DNA from: UBA4874 sp002399435
GTDB lineage: Bacteria > Bacillota > Clostridia > Caldicoprobacterales > DTU083
Length of the DNA: 62,080 nucleotides
Reading direction: 5' to 3'
Assembly (NCBI GenBank): GCA_036823195.1
Contig: DAISGI010000013.1
Coordinates: 1-62,080, forward strand
The notes under the pieces were generated by a model. That model was not told where the DNA came from. It did no database searches and saw only the letters and a list, made by a program, of their open reading frames with translations. Of the stretch, positions 14,970 through 24,258 are shown in pieces. Numbering within the stretch: position 1 is the first letter of the stretch; every line of letters starts with the position of its first letter. Position numbers and translations under genes: made by a program.

Positions 14970-15881
14970 ATGCTCGGAGCAATCATCGGCGACATTGTAG
15001 GGTCGCGTTTTAAATTCTATAGCCATAGGAGCAAGGATTTCGATCTGTTGGCCACAGGTTGCTTTGCCACGGATGACAGCATCATGACCCTTGCCATTGC
15101 AAAGGCGATCCTTGCCTGTGAAGGTGATTGGGAAAGCCTTGGTGAGCGGACGGTCAAGTTCCTGCAGGAAATCGGCCGCAAGCATCCGGATTGCGCCTTT
15201 AACAGTATGTTCAACCGCTGGATTTTCAGCGATGACTCGAAGCCGTACTATAGCTTCGGGAGTGGCACTGCCATGCACGCTTCGCCGTGCGGATTCATCG
15301 CCAGGACCGAGGAAGAGGCAAAACTGCTCTCCCGAAAGATCACGGAAGTAATGCACAATCATGCGGAAGGCGTCAAGGGTGCCGAGGCAGTCACAATTGC
15401 AATCTTTCTGGCTCGCAGCGGCGCGACGAAAAAGGAGATCCGTGAGCGGGTCGAACGTGATTATTACAAACTGGACTTTACCCTGGACAGTATCCGTGAC
15501 ACCTACCAACTCAACAAAACCTGCCAGGAGACTGTTCCGCGGGCGATCGTGGCATTCCTTGAATCCATAACCTTTGAAGATGCCATACGAAATGCGATCA
15601 GCATTGGAGGCGACAGCGGCATACTTGCTGCGATCACCGGTGCCATCGCCGAAGCCTATTATGGAATACCACGCCCGCTGAAGCGCAAGGCACTCATCTA
15701 TCTTGATGACGAGCTGCGCGGCATCTGTCACGAATGGGAACAAGCGACCCGCAGCGGTAAACCCAACCGGAAATTCGACTTCATTACGAAATATATCGGT
15801 AAGCTGAATGACAGGGACAATTGGCAGGACTTTTATGGCGAGTTCTATATCTTTGCCCAATTGAATCCTGAATATGGATGA
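14970..15881 (+). CDS. ADP-ribosylglycohydrolase family protein
   Basis: A 303-residue DraG/ARH-type hydrolase that would remove ADP-ribose from proteins or nucleic acids or cleave related metabolites. The opening MLGAIIGDIVGSRF and TDDS (34-37) match the family's first metal site. The second site is GGDSG (213-217), where most members have GGDTDT; loss of the last Asp and Thr may change metal binding. AGGAGG at 14959-14964 supports the start. Its stop (TGA 15879) is directly followed, in the same frame, by the DUF6508-like gene. In an island with restriction and TA genes a counter-toxin role is conceivable. Confidence 0.88.
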   Translation: MLGAIIGDIVGSRFKFYSHRSKDFDLLATGCFATDDSIMTLAIAKAILACEGDWESLGERTVKFLQEIGRKHPDCAFNSMFNRWIFSDDSKPYYSFGSGTAMHASPCGFIARTEEEAKLLSRKITEVMHNHAEGVKGAEAVTIAIFLARSGATKKEIRERVERDYYKLDFTLDSIRDTYQLNKTCQETVPRAIVAFLESITFEDAIRNAISIGGDSGILAAITGAIAEAYYGIPRPLKRKALIYLDDELRGICHEWEQATRSGKPNRKFDFITKYIGKLNDRDNWQDFYGEFYIFAQLNPEYG

Positions 15882-15914
15882 AAGGATTATCAAGCTATTC
15901 TCGAAAAGCACGGC

Positions 15915-16844
15915 TTGAAATGGACTGAAGAATCCATGAAAACCGCTGATGCTGAAATACTTGATGAACAGACGATTCTTGCTCTGATCCTCGGCGCACA
16001 TCGTGCTGAACACTTTACGGAAGGTGTGCTGGAAAAGTTTATCTGCGGGGGATACATTACAAAATGGCTCCGCCGTTTGAAAACGATTGACGACAAGCGT
16101 AAACCCGAGCCGGACAGGCCTGCCTTAAAGCGGGTCAGGATCAGTCTGCAGCCTTTCCATAAGGGCAGCACAAGTGAATTGCTCGTGACCAATGAGCAGG
16201 TGGTTATTAAGAATAGCATACCTGAGGGTGGCAGCGTCACCCATCATTATGAAATTGAAGCGGCTTTGGGGATTGGGGAAGACATCCTGAGCATAATGGC
16301 GGACTGCCTTGACACGGAAGGCTGGCACGATGCCCGGTCCTTTAACGGAGCTGACTTTGTAATCAACCTTTATGAATTGGAAGCTGAGTATGAAGACGGC
16401 AAGACTGTCGTTCACAGGGGGATTTTCGACCGCGCCCACATGCCGGAAAAGCACTTTGTGATGTTCATAAATGCCATCCACGCCATCATCCAGTCGTTTG
16501 GGTTTGGCGGCATTGTCGGACTTTCCGGCTTTATGTCCGCACTGAAAAAGGGGGAGGTCAAATACTGCGGCGTTGAGTTCTCAGATGGAGGAAAGATCTA
16601 TCACTATCGCACTACTGATTTGCGGATTGATGTCGGCGACGAGGTCGTCGTACCCGTTGGAGAAAGCAATTACGAGCAGGAGGCAACGGTCAGGACCATT
16701 GAGTTTTACCCTTGGGACGACACGCCATATCCGCTTGAAAAGACAAAAGAGATTATCCGACTGGTGAACGACGAAGAGGAGCCGTCCGCACAGAGCCTGT
16801 TGACTGAAACCGTTGAGAATGAGGAAGACGATGAAGATAATTGA
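15915..16844 (+). CDS. DUF6508-like protein with acidic tail
   Basis: A 309-residue protein. Residues ~20-60 (LALILGAHRAEHFTEGVLEK, YITKWLRRLKTID) resemble DUF6508. A unique middle part follows, then a small C-terminal domain (YHYRTTDLRIDVGDEVVVPV to IEFYPWDDTPYPL) and an acidic end. The start is doubtful. TTG 15915 has no ribosome binding site, whereas the open frame begins right after the ADP-ribosylglycohydrolase stop at 15881, with AAAGGA at 15882-15887. Either an unusual start near 15897 is used or the two genes were once joined. Function unknown. Confidence 0.6.
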   Translation: MKWTEESMKTADAEILDEQTILALILGAHRAEHFTEGVLEKFICGGYITKWLRRLKTIDDKRKPEPDRPALKRVRISLQPFHKGSTSELLVTNEQVVIKNSIPEGGSVTHHYEIEAALGIGEDILSIMADCLDTEGWHDARSFNGADFVINLYELEAEYEDGKTVVHRGIFDRAHMPEKHFVMFINAIHAIIQSFGFGGIVGLSGFMSALKKGEVKYCGVEFSDGGKIYHYRTTDLRIDVGDEVVVPVGESNYEQEATVRTIEFYPWDDTPYPLEKTKEIIRLVNDEEEPSAQSLLTETVENEEDDEDN

Positions 16845-16955
16845 AATCAGGAAGTGTAAGGGGTGTAAAAAGAACATGAAAAAATGCTGACACGCGTCAT
16901 TCTCGATTTCTACGGAGTTTGGCACAGGATACTTACACTGGGAAGGGTAATTCAC

Positions 16956-17396
16956 ATGGAATTATGCGTGAAACGCTTTGAGGAACTTACCGTAAATGAG
17001 TTATACGAGATTTTGAAGCTGAGAAATGCTGTTTTTGTTGTGGAGCAGAATTGTGCATATCAGGAGTGTGATGATAAAGACAAGACAGCTTTCCATGTCT
17101 GGTTGCAGGACAATGGTAATATTGTTGCTTATCTCCGCGTGATGGATGTGCCTCCTGATACGGCATCGCTTGGTCGTGTGATAGCAGTTCAACGTCAGTG
17201 CGGGATGGGCACGAGGATTGTTCAGGCAGGTATCAGAGTGGCGCGGGAACGAACGGATGCCAGATCTATTAAAATCCATGCTCAGTCCTATGCCCGGAGG
17301 TTTTATGAAAAGCAAGGATTCAGGCAGGAAGGCGAAGAATTTCTGGAAGACGGGATTCCGCATATCCTGATGACGCTGGACTTAATGGAAGGATAA
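16956..17396 (+). CDS. GNAT acetyltransferase, ElaA-like
   Basis: A 146-residue GNAT protein. The N-terminal FEELTVNELYEILKLRNAVF and VVEQNCAYQECDDKD are hallmarks of the ElaA group; the acetyl-CoA loop is less canonical (VIAVQRQCGMGTRIVQAG), and the domain closes with RRFYEKQGFRQEGEEFLEDG. The frame opens at 16884, but GGAAGGG at 16941-16947 lies 8 bases before ATG 16956. The substrate of ElaA-type enzymes is not established. A short remnant of another GNAT follows. Confidence 0.85.
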   Translation: MELCVKRFEELTVNELYEILKLRNAVFVVEQNCAYQECDDKDKTAFHVWLQDNGNIVAYLRVMDVPPDTASLGRVIAVQRQCGMGTRIVQAGIRVARERTDARSIKIHAQSYARRFYEKQGFRQEGEEFLEDGIPHILMTLDLMEG

Positions 17397-17492
17397 TCAA
17401 ATGGCTGCTGTGTGACAGAGGCTGCAACGAATTTTTGCCGTGAAGATACCCATCGTTTTTATGAGAAAAACAGATATGTCAAAAATGGTTAG
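17397..17492 (+). pseudogene. C-terminal remnant of a second GNAT gene
   Basis: After the ElaA-like stop, a frame without start reads EAATNFCREDTHRFYEKNRY and stops at TAG 17490. THRFYEKN is the usual end of the GNAT fold. Only about 25 codons survive, so it is a gene fragment left by a deletion. Confidence 0.5.
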
Positions 17493-17529
17493 AAAGCAGG
17501 GGAAAGAATATGGAACGCTCTGGCAGGCC

Positions 17530-17558
17530 TTGACGGCATTCTCTGTTTTCCGTATAAT
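17530..17558 (+). promoter_or_regulatory. Promoter of the first ABC exporter operon
   Basis: TTGACG (17530-17535) and a perfect TATAAT (17553-17558), 17 bases apart, 64 bases before the ATG at 17622. Confidence 0.75.
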
Positions 17559-17621
17559 AATACTCAGTCAGTACCATTTTCCAGTCATGGCACTGTTTTT
17601 ATTATTTTACGAGGTGCTTTC

Positions 17622-19352
17622 ATGAAGCTTATTTTAAAATATACCTGGCGTTACAGGAAATACTTATTGCTCAGCCTTTTGGGAGTGGCGGGCTTTGTGA
17701 TTATTCAGATGGGAGTTCCCACCCTGCTGAAACATATTATTAATGATTCCCTTATGACGGGCAATTCCTCCCGCCTTTTATCCCTGGCACTGCTGATGCT
17801 GGCTGTCATTCTGGTGGGAGGCGTCGGGGAAGTCTGCATGTCATACGCCAACAGCCGCATAGCTTCCAATGTCATCCGTGACGTCCGGAATGATACTTTT
17901 CGGAAGACCCAGAGCTTTTCCCATGCGGAGTTTAATCAGTTCAGCGTGTCTTCACTGCTTACCAGCATCACCAGCGACGCCTACCAGATTATGCTTTTTG
18001 TTCAGAATATGCTGCGCAGTGCCCTGATTACTCCGGTGATGACGGTCAGCGGGTTCATCCTGATTATCAAAACCAATCCCCAGTTGCTCTGGGTGGTTTT
18101 GTTGGTCATTCCCATACTGCTTTTCGGAGTGTTCTTTATCAGCCGCAAATCCATTCCCTATTCCCGCGCCCAGCAGCAGGGACTGGACAAAATCAACTTA
18201 AATATGAGGGAAGGTATTTCCGGCCTTCGGGTCATCCGTGCGTTCGGAAATGAGGGCCTGCAGTCCGAACGTTTTGAGGATGCAAGCCGGGAATACTGCG
18301 GCGTATCCAAGACGGTGTACCGGATCGTAGCGATTTCCCAGCCTGGTTTTTACCTGCTGTTCAATACCATGATCGCCGTTATCCTGTGGAAAGGCAGCAA
18401 ATCCATCGGGATTGGAGCGCTGGATGTGGGAACCCTGAGCGCCTCTATCGAATATGTGTTTCATATTTTGTTTTCCTTCATGATGCTGGCTGTTCTGTTC
18501 CTCATGTATCCCCGTGCATCGGTATCGGCCCGTCGGATTCAGCGTGTTCTGGAAAGTACTCCGGGTATCGATGAAAACCTGAAAAATGGTGTTATCGATA
18601 CAAAGGAAAAGGGTACAGTGCGTTTTGAAAACGTAACCTTTTCCTATCCTGATTCCGAAGAACCCATCCTGAAAAATATCAGCTTTACCGCAGCTCCCGG
18701 ACAGACTGTGGCCTTTATCGGGAGTACAGGAAGCGGGAAATCCACGTTGGTCCAGCTTATTCCGAGAATGTATGATGTGACCGAAGGCAGAATTCTGATT
18801 GACGGGGTGGATGTACGGAATTACAACATCCGGGCTCTCCGTGACCGGATCGGATACATCCCTCAAAAAGCCCAGCTGTTTACCGGAACCATTGCAGATA
18901 ATCTACACATTGGCAAAAAAGAGGCAACTGCGGAGGAAATGGAGCGGGCAGCAGAAATTGCCCAGGCATCTGAATTTATTGCACGAAAGGAAAGCGGCCT
19001 GAACGAAATACTCTCCGAAGGCGGAAGCAATCTTTCCGGCGGACAGAAGCAGCGGCTTGCCATTGCCCGCGCCATTGTGAAGAATCCGGAAATTTATATC
19101 TTTGACGATTCCTTCTCTGCCCTGGATTATGCCACGGACAAAAAGCTGCGAACGTGCCTGAAGCAGGAAATCACGGATGCAACGGTTCTGATTGTAGCCC
19201 AGAGAATCAGCACAATCCGCTATGCGGATAAGATTATCGTGCTGAATGAAGGGGAGATGGCCGCGGAAGGCACACATGAGGAACTGCTGAGGACCAGCAG
19301 CATTTACCACGACATCGCAGCTTCCCAGCTGACAGAGGAGGAATTGGCTTGA
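17622..19352 (+). CDS. ABC exporter half-transporter, degenerate-site subunit (pair 1)
   Basis: A 576-residue half-transporter: six transmembrane helices in the first ~310 residues, then a nucleotide-binding domain with Walker A GSTGSGKS (367-374), LSGGQ (471-475) and Walker B ending D495-D496. The second Asp replaces the catalytic Glu, the hallmark of the degenerate site in heterodimeric exporters (BmrC/BmrD, TM287/288). GAGGTG precedes the ATG. It overlaps the partner gene by 4 bp (TTGA). The substrate cannot be read; multidrug or lipid-like molecules are typical. Gene order matches the second exporter pair in the window. Confidence 0.9.
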   Translation: MKLILKYTWRYRKYLLLSLLGVAGFVIIQMGVPTLLKHIINDSLMTGNSSRLLSLALLMLAVILVGGVGEVCMSYANSRIASNVIRDVRNDTFRKTQSFSHAEFNQFSVSSLLTSITSDAYQIMLFVQNMLRSALITPVMTVSGFILIIKTNPQLLWVVLLVIPILLFGVFFISRKSIPYSRAQQQGLDKINLNMREGISGLRVIRAFGNEGLQSERFEDASREYCGVSKTVYRIVAISQPGFYLLFNTMIAVILWKGSKSIGIGALDVGTLSASIEYVFHILFSFMMLAVLFLMYPRASVSARRIQRVLESTPGIDENLKNGVIDTKEKGTVRFENVTFSYPDSEEPILKNISFTAAPGQTVAFIGSTGSGKSTLVQLIPRMYDVTEGRILIDGVDVRNYNIRALRDRIGYIPQKAQLFTGTIADNLHIGKKEATAEEMERAAEIAQASEFIARKESGLNEILSEGGSNLSGGQKQRLAIARAIVKNPEIYIFDDSFSALDYATDKKLRTCLKQEITDATVLIVAQRISTIRYADKIIVLNEGEMAAEGTHEELLRTSSIYHDIAASQLTEEELA

Positions 19353-21133
19353 CACAGATACAGTTGTCCAGGGCGAAAAAGCTTGTCCATCTGTGTTTTT
19401 CGCCTTATAGATTAAAGATCCTGCTACCGATCGTATTAACGGTTATGGGCAGTATTTTAGGGGGATTAAATCCCTTTATTATAGGACTTGGAATTACAGA
19501 GATTGGAAAAAACGTAAAGGCTATGAAGGCAGGCACACCGGGAGCGGGGGTTAATTTCCCCTATATATGGAAGGTTGTCCTTGTGCTTATCATTTTCAAT
19601 GTGGTGAGGCAGTTTCTCACCTATATCTCCAGCTTTATGATGGGCGGCGGCGTACAGGATGCTTTCAAGGATTTACGGACCCGCATTTATGCAAAGATGA
19701 ATCGTCTGCCGGTATCCTATTTTGACAGACACCAGCAGGGAACGGTACTGAATACGGTGACAAATGATGTGGATGTGGTAAGCAATGCGGTTCTTCAATC
19801 CCTATTGGCCATGACCTATTCGGTTACCAGCGTCATCATTACCTTTGCCATGATGCTCTATATTTCTGTTCCTTTGGGGTTGGCCTCCATGATCATGATA
19901 CCGGTATCCTTTTTCCTGTCACGCTATTTGATGAAACATTCCCAGGGGGATTTTCTGACCATGCAGAATGCCCTGGCTGATCTAAATGGTTATGTGCAGG
20001 AGAGATATACCGGTTTTACGGTCATTAAACTGTATAACAATGAAGAGGAAACAATCAAAGGGTTCCGGAAGATCAATGAAAAAATCAACCGGGTCGGTTT
20101 CAGGGCCAACTTCAAATCCTCACTGATGTCACCTGTCATGGAGTTCATGGTGAATTTCACCTATATCGTCATGGCAGTGCTGACGGGATATTCGGTGTTG
20201 TTTTCCGGGATGGCGCTGGGAAACATGCAGGCCTTTGTTCAATATATCTGGATTCTTTATGATCCGCTGGGACAAATTACCCAGCTCTTCCCGGCACTTC
20301 AAAGTGCTGTTGCTTCCATGGAGCGAATTATGAATTTTTTGGATCAGCCGGAGGAAAGTACGGAAAAAGGGAAAAATGCGAGGCTGGAGCCGGAAAAATG
20401 CAGTGGCCACGTGCAGTTTGAACATGTTCAGTTTTCCTATACAAAGAAAAAGCCGTTGATCAGGGATTTTTCCCTGGAGGCAAAGCCGGGGCAGACCATT
20501 GCCATTGTCGGAGCTACCGGAGCGGGGAAGACGACGATTATCAATCTGCTGATGCGCTTTTACGATGTGGATGCAGGAGATATCAGGATTGACGGGGAAA
20601 GCATTTATGATATGCGCCGAAGTTCTGAACGGGCGCTGTTTGGCATGGTGCTGCAGGACGCCTGGCTGTATCACGCCACGATCCGGGACAATATTCGTTT
20701 TGGCAGGCCGGACGCCACCGATGGGGAAATCATACAGGCCGCCAAGGATGCCAATGTGCATCATTTTATCATGACAATGCCGGGTGGGTATGACATGATG
20801 ATCAACGAAGAAGGCAGCAATGTTTCCCTGGGGCAGAAACAGCTTCTTACCATCGCCAGGGCTATTCTGAAAAATCCCCGGATTCTCATTCTGGACGAGG
20901 CGACCAGCAGCGTGGATACCCGGCTGGAAGTGCTGATTCAGGCAGCTATGAAACGGGCCATGGAAGGAAGGACCAGCTTTGTAATCGCACACCGGCTGTC
21001 CACCATCCGGGATGCAGACCTCATTCTGGTAATGGAAAATGGAGACATTGTGGAGCAGGGAACCCATAAGGAACTGCTGGCTCAAAAAGGCGAGTATGAG
21101 AGACTCTATAACAGCCAGTTCGATGAGGGATAG
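19349..21133 (+). CDS. ABC exporter half-transporter, catalytic subunit (pair 1)
   Basis: A 594-residue half-transporter, partner of the preceding gene. Membrane helices fill residues ~20-320. The nucleotide-binding domain has Walker A GATGAGKT (388-395), the signature VSLGQKQ in place of LSGGQ, and Walker B ILILDEATSS with catalytic E517. The pair therefore has one consensus and one degenerate ATP site. It starts at TTG 19349, supported by GAGGAGGA at 19336-19343. It ends without a clear hairpin terminator in the 250 bp that follow. Confidence 0.9.
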   Translation: MTQIQLSRAKKLVHLCFSPYRLKILLPIVLTVMGSILGGLNPFIIGLGITEIGKNVKAMKAGTPGAGVNFPYIWKVVLVLIIFNVVRQFLTYISSFMMGGGVQDAFKDLRTRIYAKMNRLPVSYFDRHQQGTVLNTVTNDVDVVSNAVLQSLLAMTYSVTSVIITFAMMLYISVPLGLASMIMIPVSFFLSRYLMKHSQGDFLTMQNALADLNGYVQERYTGFTVIKLYNNEEETIKGFRKINEKINRVGFRANFKSSLMSPVMEFMVNFTYIVMAVLTGYSVLFSGMALGNMQAFVQYIWILYDPLGQITQLFPALQSAVASMERIMNFLDQPEESTEKGKNARLEPEKCSGHVQFEHVQFSYTKKKPLIRDFSLEAKPGQTIAIVGATGAGKTTIINLLMRFYDVDAGDIRIDGESIYDMRRSSERALFGMVLQDAWLYHATIRDNIRFGRPDATDGEIIQAAKDANVHHFIMTMPGGYDMMINEEGSNVSLGQKQLLTIARAILKNPRILILDEATSSVDTRLEVLIQAAMKRAMEGRTSFVIAHRLSTIRDADLILVMENGDIVEQGTHKELLAQKGEYERLYNSQFDEG

Positions 21134-21268
21134 GCTGATGATCCGCTGAAATATAAGCTACGGAAAGCATCTGCTGCCGGGTTTTTGTTACCTGGATCTC
21201 CTGTCATATCGAAGGAGGAAAGGCAGGCTTTTTCAGCAGAGGGACGTTGGAAAGATACCCATAATCTA

Positions 21269-21277
21269 TGCTATAAT
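21269..21277 (+). promoter_or_regulatory. Extended -10 promoter of the alcohol dehydrogenase gene
   Basis: TGCTATAAT forms an extended -10 element; TTGGAA at 21247-21252 is a weak -35 with 19-base spacing. It lies about 110 bases before the start codon. Confidence 0.55.
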
Positions 21278-21385
21278 AGGGGATAAGAAGAATGATGGAC
21301 TATCTGATAAAGAAAATGAAGAGAGTTCATGGGCGGAACAGAGCGGATTGGAAAGGGAATTCATTACAAAAAAGGAGAGCATGGA

Positions 21386-22561
21386 ATGGATAATTTTACA
21401 CAGTATACGCCAACGGAAGTCGTGTTCGGAAAAGGAACGGAAAATGAAGCAGGCAGGGAAGTGAAGAAGTGGGGTGGTTCCAGGGCTATCCTGGTTTACG
21501 GAAAAGGCAGTGTCGTGAGAAGTGGACTGCTTGGGCGCGTCGAAAACTCACTGAAGGAGGAAGGCGTTGATTATGTGGAATTCGGCGGAGCGAAACCGAA
21601 TCCGACGCTTGCACACGCCGAGGAAGGTGCGGCACTGGCGGCAAAGAAGCATTGCGATTTTGTTCTGGCTGTTGGCGGAGGCAGTGCCATAGACACAGCC
21701 AAGGGGATTGCCCATGGAGCTGCGAATCCCGGCATCCGGCTCTGGGATATCTGGACGCAGAAGGTTCCGCTTACGAAGTCGACGCCGGTAGGCGTAGTGC
21801 TTACCATTGCGGCAGCAGGAAGCGAGATGAGTGACTCCGCAGTGTTGACCAATGAGGAAACGGATATTAAAACCGGTCTCAGTACCGAGCTCAACCGCTG
21901 CAAATTTGCGGTTCTGAATCCTGAGCTTACCTTTACGCTGCCGGATTACCAGCTGGCAGCAGGCGTTGCCGATATTATGATGCACACGATGGAACGCTAT
22001 TTTATTCCCGGTATTCAGTGCGACCTTACTGATGAGATCGCGGAAGGGCTGCTGAGGACGGTCATAAAAAATGCGAAGGCGGCTCTGCGGGATCGCAGGG
22101 ATTATGATTCCATGGCGGAGATTATGTGGTGCTCGAGCCTTTCTCATAATGATCTGACCGGATGCGGACGTGGTAAGGATTTTTCAGTGCATAAGATTGG
22201 AATGCCGCTCAGTGCCTTTTATGACTATACCCATGGTGCGACACTGACAGCGGTATGGGCTTCCTGGGCACGCTTCCAGTACAAACAGGCAGTGGACCGC
22301 TTCGCCAGGTATGCGCGCAAGGTATGGGGCGTGACGGAGACCGACGATGAAAAAGCGGCCTTTTCCGGGATCGAAGCCACAGAAAAATTCTTCAGCGAGA
22401 TAGGTATGCCGGTATCTTTGCATGAGCTGGGGCTGTCCGCCACGGAAGATGATATAAAAGCACTTGCCCTCAATGCCACACAGGGTGATACGCTGAAATT
22501 CTCAAGGCTCATTCCGCTGGGAGCAAAAGAAATCGAAGAGATTTACAGAATGGCGAGATGA
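21386..22561 (+). CDS. Iron-containing alcohol dehydrogenase, butanol-dehydrogenase type
   Basis: A 391-residue group III alcohol dehydrogenase that reduces aldehydes (such as butyraldehyde) with NAD(P)H in the cytosol. NAD(P)-binding GGGS is at 97-100. The metal ligands appear as D196 and H200 (VADIMMHTME), H269 (FSVHKIG) and H283 (YTHGAT). The start MDNFTQYTPTEVVFG is that of the YugJ/BdhA group. The frame opens at 21329, but AAAGGAG at 21371-21377 is 8 bases before ATG 21386. It stands alone with its own promoter. Confidence 0.93.
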   Translation: MDNFTQYTPTEVVFGKGTENEAGREVKKWGGSRAILVYGKGSVVRSGLLGRVENSLKEEGVDYVEFGGAKPNPTLAHAEEGAALAAKKHCDFVLAVGGGSAIDTAKGIAHGAANPGIRLWDIWTQKVPLTKSTPVGVVLTIAAAGSEMSDSAVLTNEETDIKTGLSTELNRCKFAVLNPELTFTLPDYQLAAGVADIMMHTMERYFIPGIQCDLTDEIAEGLLRTVIKNAKAALRDRRDYDSMAEIMWCSSLSHNDLTGCGRGKDFSVHKIGMPLSAFYDYTHGATLTAVWASWARFQYKQAVDRFARYARKVWGVTETDDEKAAFSGIEATEKFFSEIGMPVSLHELGLSATEDDIKALALNATQGDTLKFSRLIPLGAKEIEEIYRMAR

Positions 22562-22657
22562 TGGATGCTGCAGATGTTCCGCAGCGGAAAGCATTGTCTG
22601 GAAGGGAACCATACGCTGCGACAATCATGCAACATAATCCAATGATTGGGGGATGCT

Positions 22658-23143
22658 ATGGAGGTACACCTTGCAAAAGACGGCGATTTGAAAGCAATTC
22701 TGACGGTTTATGAGGCTGCGCGGCAGTATATGCGGCGCAGCGGGAATCCAACCCAATGGGGCACCAGCTATCCGCCGGAAACACTGCTCAGGGAGGATAT
22801 CCGTGCAGGGCGGCTTTTTGTCTGCACACAGGGCAATAAAGTTCACGGCGTTTTTGCCTTTATTCCCGGCATGGACCCAACCTATGGGTATATAGAAGGT
22901 TCGTGGAAAAACGATCAGCCATACAGTACCATTCACCGCATGGCTTCGGACGGGAAACTACGGGGTGTGTTCCGATGCTGCTTCGATTTTTGCCGAAAAA
23001 GGGCCTGTAATATCCGTATTGATACCCATTCGGACAATCTGACCATGCAGCATGTCGTGGAAAAGAATGGCTTTGAAAGATGCGGCATCATATATGAGGC
23101 GGATGGATCACCGCGGATAGCCTATCAGTATACCGCCACTTGA
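22658..23143 (+). CDS. GNAT acetyltransferase
   Basis: A 161-residue GNAT protein: a helical opening (MEVHLAKDGDLKAILTVYEA), the middle strand region VFAFIPGMDPTYGYI, an acetyl-CoA region around HRMASDGKLRGVFRCCFDFC, and the terminal NLTMQHVVEKNGFERCGIIY. The KNGF segment and preceding DTHSDN pattern are typical of uncharacterised Clostridia GNATs acting on small molecules. ATG 22658 follows GGGGGA with short (4-base) spacing; TTG 22646 is the alternative. The downstream DUF1848 gene begins 32 bases after its stop. Confidence 0.8.
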   Translation: MEVHLAKDGDLKAILTVYEAARQYMRRSGNPTQWGTSYPPETLLREDIRAGRLFVCTQGNKVHGVFAFIPGMDPTYGYIEGSWKNDQPYSTIHRMASDGKLRGVFRCCFDFCRKRACNIRIDTHSDNLTMQHVVEKNGFERCGIIYEADGSPRIAYQYTAT

Positions 23144-23175
23144 ATGTACAGGTATATGGAAAGGAAGGTGGGGAA

Positions 23176-24117
23176 ATGATCCTGAGTGCAAGCCGGCGGA
23201 CTGACATACCGGCGTACTACTCGGACTGGTTCTATAACCGGATCAGGGAAGGGTATGTTTTGGTGCGTAATCCAATGAACTTTCACCAGATAAGCAGAAT
23301 CCGGCTTGCACCGGATGTTGTGGATGGCATTGTATTCTGGACAAAAAATCCAGTACCGATGCTGGACCGGCTTGGCGAGCTCAGGGATTACATGTACTGC
23401 TTCCAATTCACCATCACGCCTTATGGCAGGGATATCGAGCCGAATCTGCCCGACAAACCAGATACGATGATTTCCGCTTTCAGGCAGCTTTCCGATATGA
23501 TTGGTGCAGACAGGGTGATCTGGCGATACGACCCCATTCTCATCAGCAAACGATATTCGATGGAATATCACGTTCATGTGTTTGACAGGATTGCAAAGGA
23601 ATTGCAGGGCTATACAAAAAAGGTGATTTTCAGTTTTATTGATAAGGAGTATCGGGGAGTCCAGGGCAATTTAAAGGAAATGGAATTGCTGGATTTTCCA
23701 CCTGCAGACCAGACGGAACTGAGCGCAAAACTCGCTGAGGTTGCCCATAGTCATGATTTGGAGATGGACGCCTGCGCAGAATCAATTGATTTACGGAAGT
23801 ACGGAATAGGGCATGCCCGCTGCATTGATGACAGGTTGTTCGAAAAGCTGCTTGGCTGCCATTTGAATATGAGGAAGGACAAAAATCAGCGTCCCGAATG
23901 CGGCTGCGTAACCAGTATGGACATTGGCATGTACAACACCTGTAAGACCGGCTGTCGTTACTGCTATGCCAATTACAACAGGAATACCGTGAATGGCAAC
24001 TTTGCCCGCCACAACCCGAAATCACCGCTGATTTCAGGCGAGGTCGGCAGGGATGACAGAATAAACAACCGCGAAGTGAAATCGTATCGTGATACACAGA
24101 TGCGATTTTTTGGTTGA
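23176..24117 (+). CDS. DUF1848 family protein with C-terminal Cys cluster
   Basis: A 313-residue protein of the DUF1848 family: MILSASRRTDIPAYYSDWFY at the start, FWTKNPVPML, and a C-terminal CxxxCxxC (C256, C260, C263 in CKTGCRYCYANY) that would bind an iron-sulfur cluster. The fold is thought to be radical SAM-like with the cluster motif at the wrong end, and the reaction is unknown. The frame opens at 23140, but AGGTGGGG at 23166-23173 supports ATG 23176. Only short distances separate it from the GNAT gene, so they may be co-transcribed. Confidence 0.88.
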   Translation: MILSASRRTDIPAYYSDWFYNRIREGYVLVRNPMNFHQISRIRLAPDVVDGIVFWTKNPVPMLDRLGELRDYMYCFQFTITPYGRDIEPNLPDKPDTMISAFRQLSDMIGADRVIWRYDPILISKRYSMEYHVHVFDRIAKELQGYTKKVIFSFIDKEYRGVQGNLKEMELLDFPPADQTELSAKLAEVAHSHDLEMDACAESIDLRKYGIGHARCIDDRLFEKLLGCHLNMRKDKNQRPECGCVTSMDIGMYNTCKTGCRYCYANYNRNTVNGNFARHNPKSPLISGEVGRDDRINNREVKSYRDTQMRFFG

Positions 24118-24176
24118 GGTGGGCAATGCCGTCGCCCGATATAGGAATAAGATTGCCTTATTTTGTTATTTAATGA

Positions 24177-24205
24177 TTGTAGCCGTGATGATGTTGTGAT
24201 AAAAT
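24177..24205 (+). promoter_or_regulatory. Promoter of the P-type ATPase/TrkA operon
   Basis: TTGTAG (24177-24182) and TAAAAT (24200-24205), 17 bases apart, 54 bases before the ATPase start. Confidence 0.6.
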
Positions 24206-24213
24206 AAAAAATT

Positions 24214-24238
24214 AGATTGAACTGTTCAATCTATTTTT
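24214..24238. promoter_or_regulatory. Perfect palindrome just downstream of the ATPase promoter
   Basis: AGATTGAACTGTTCAATCT (24214-24232) has two perfect 8-base arms and is followed by ATTTTTT. By position it can be an operator overlapping the transcription start, or the terminator of the upstream DUF1848 gene. An A-rich run on its left would also make it work on the minus strand. Confidence 0.6.
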
Positions 24239-24258
24239 TATGAATGAAGGTACATGAT

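Noticed and set aside
14913..16013. Long minus-strand open frame of 366 codons
   Set aside because: It is antisense to the ADP-ribosylglycohydrolase gene, which has a clear ribosome binding site and family motifs; the antisense product matches nothing.
16831..16890. 19-residue Cys-containing ORF overlapping the end of the DUF6508-like gene
   Set aside because: It has ATGA-like coupling by chance only; too short and without support from a family or a strong ribosome binding site.
17440..17625. 61-codon frame before the first ABC exporter
   Set aside because: It overlaps the GNAT remnant and the exporter promoter and has no ribosome binding site.
20129..21085. Minus-strand frame of 318 codons, and similar long antisense frames at 47786-48913 and 39963-40931
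   Set aside because: All lie opposite well-supported genes, lack ribosome binding sites and read as low-quality protein rich in His, Pro and Cys.
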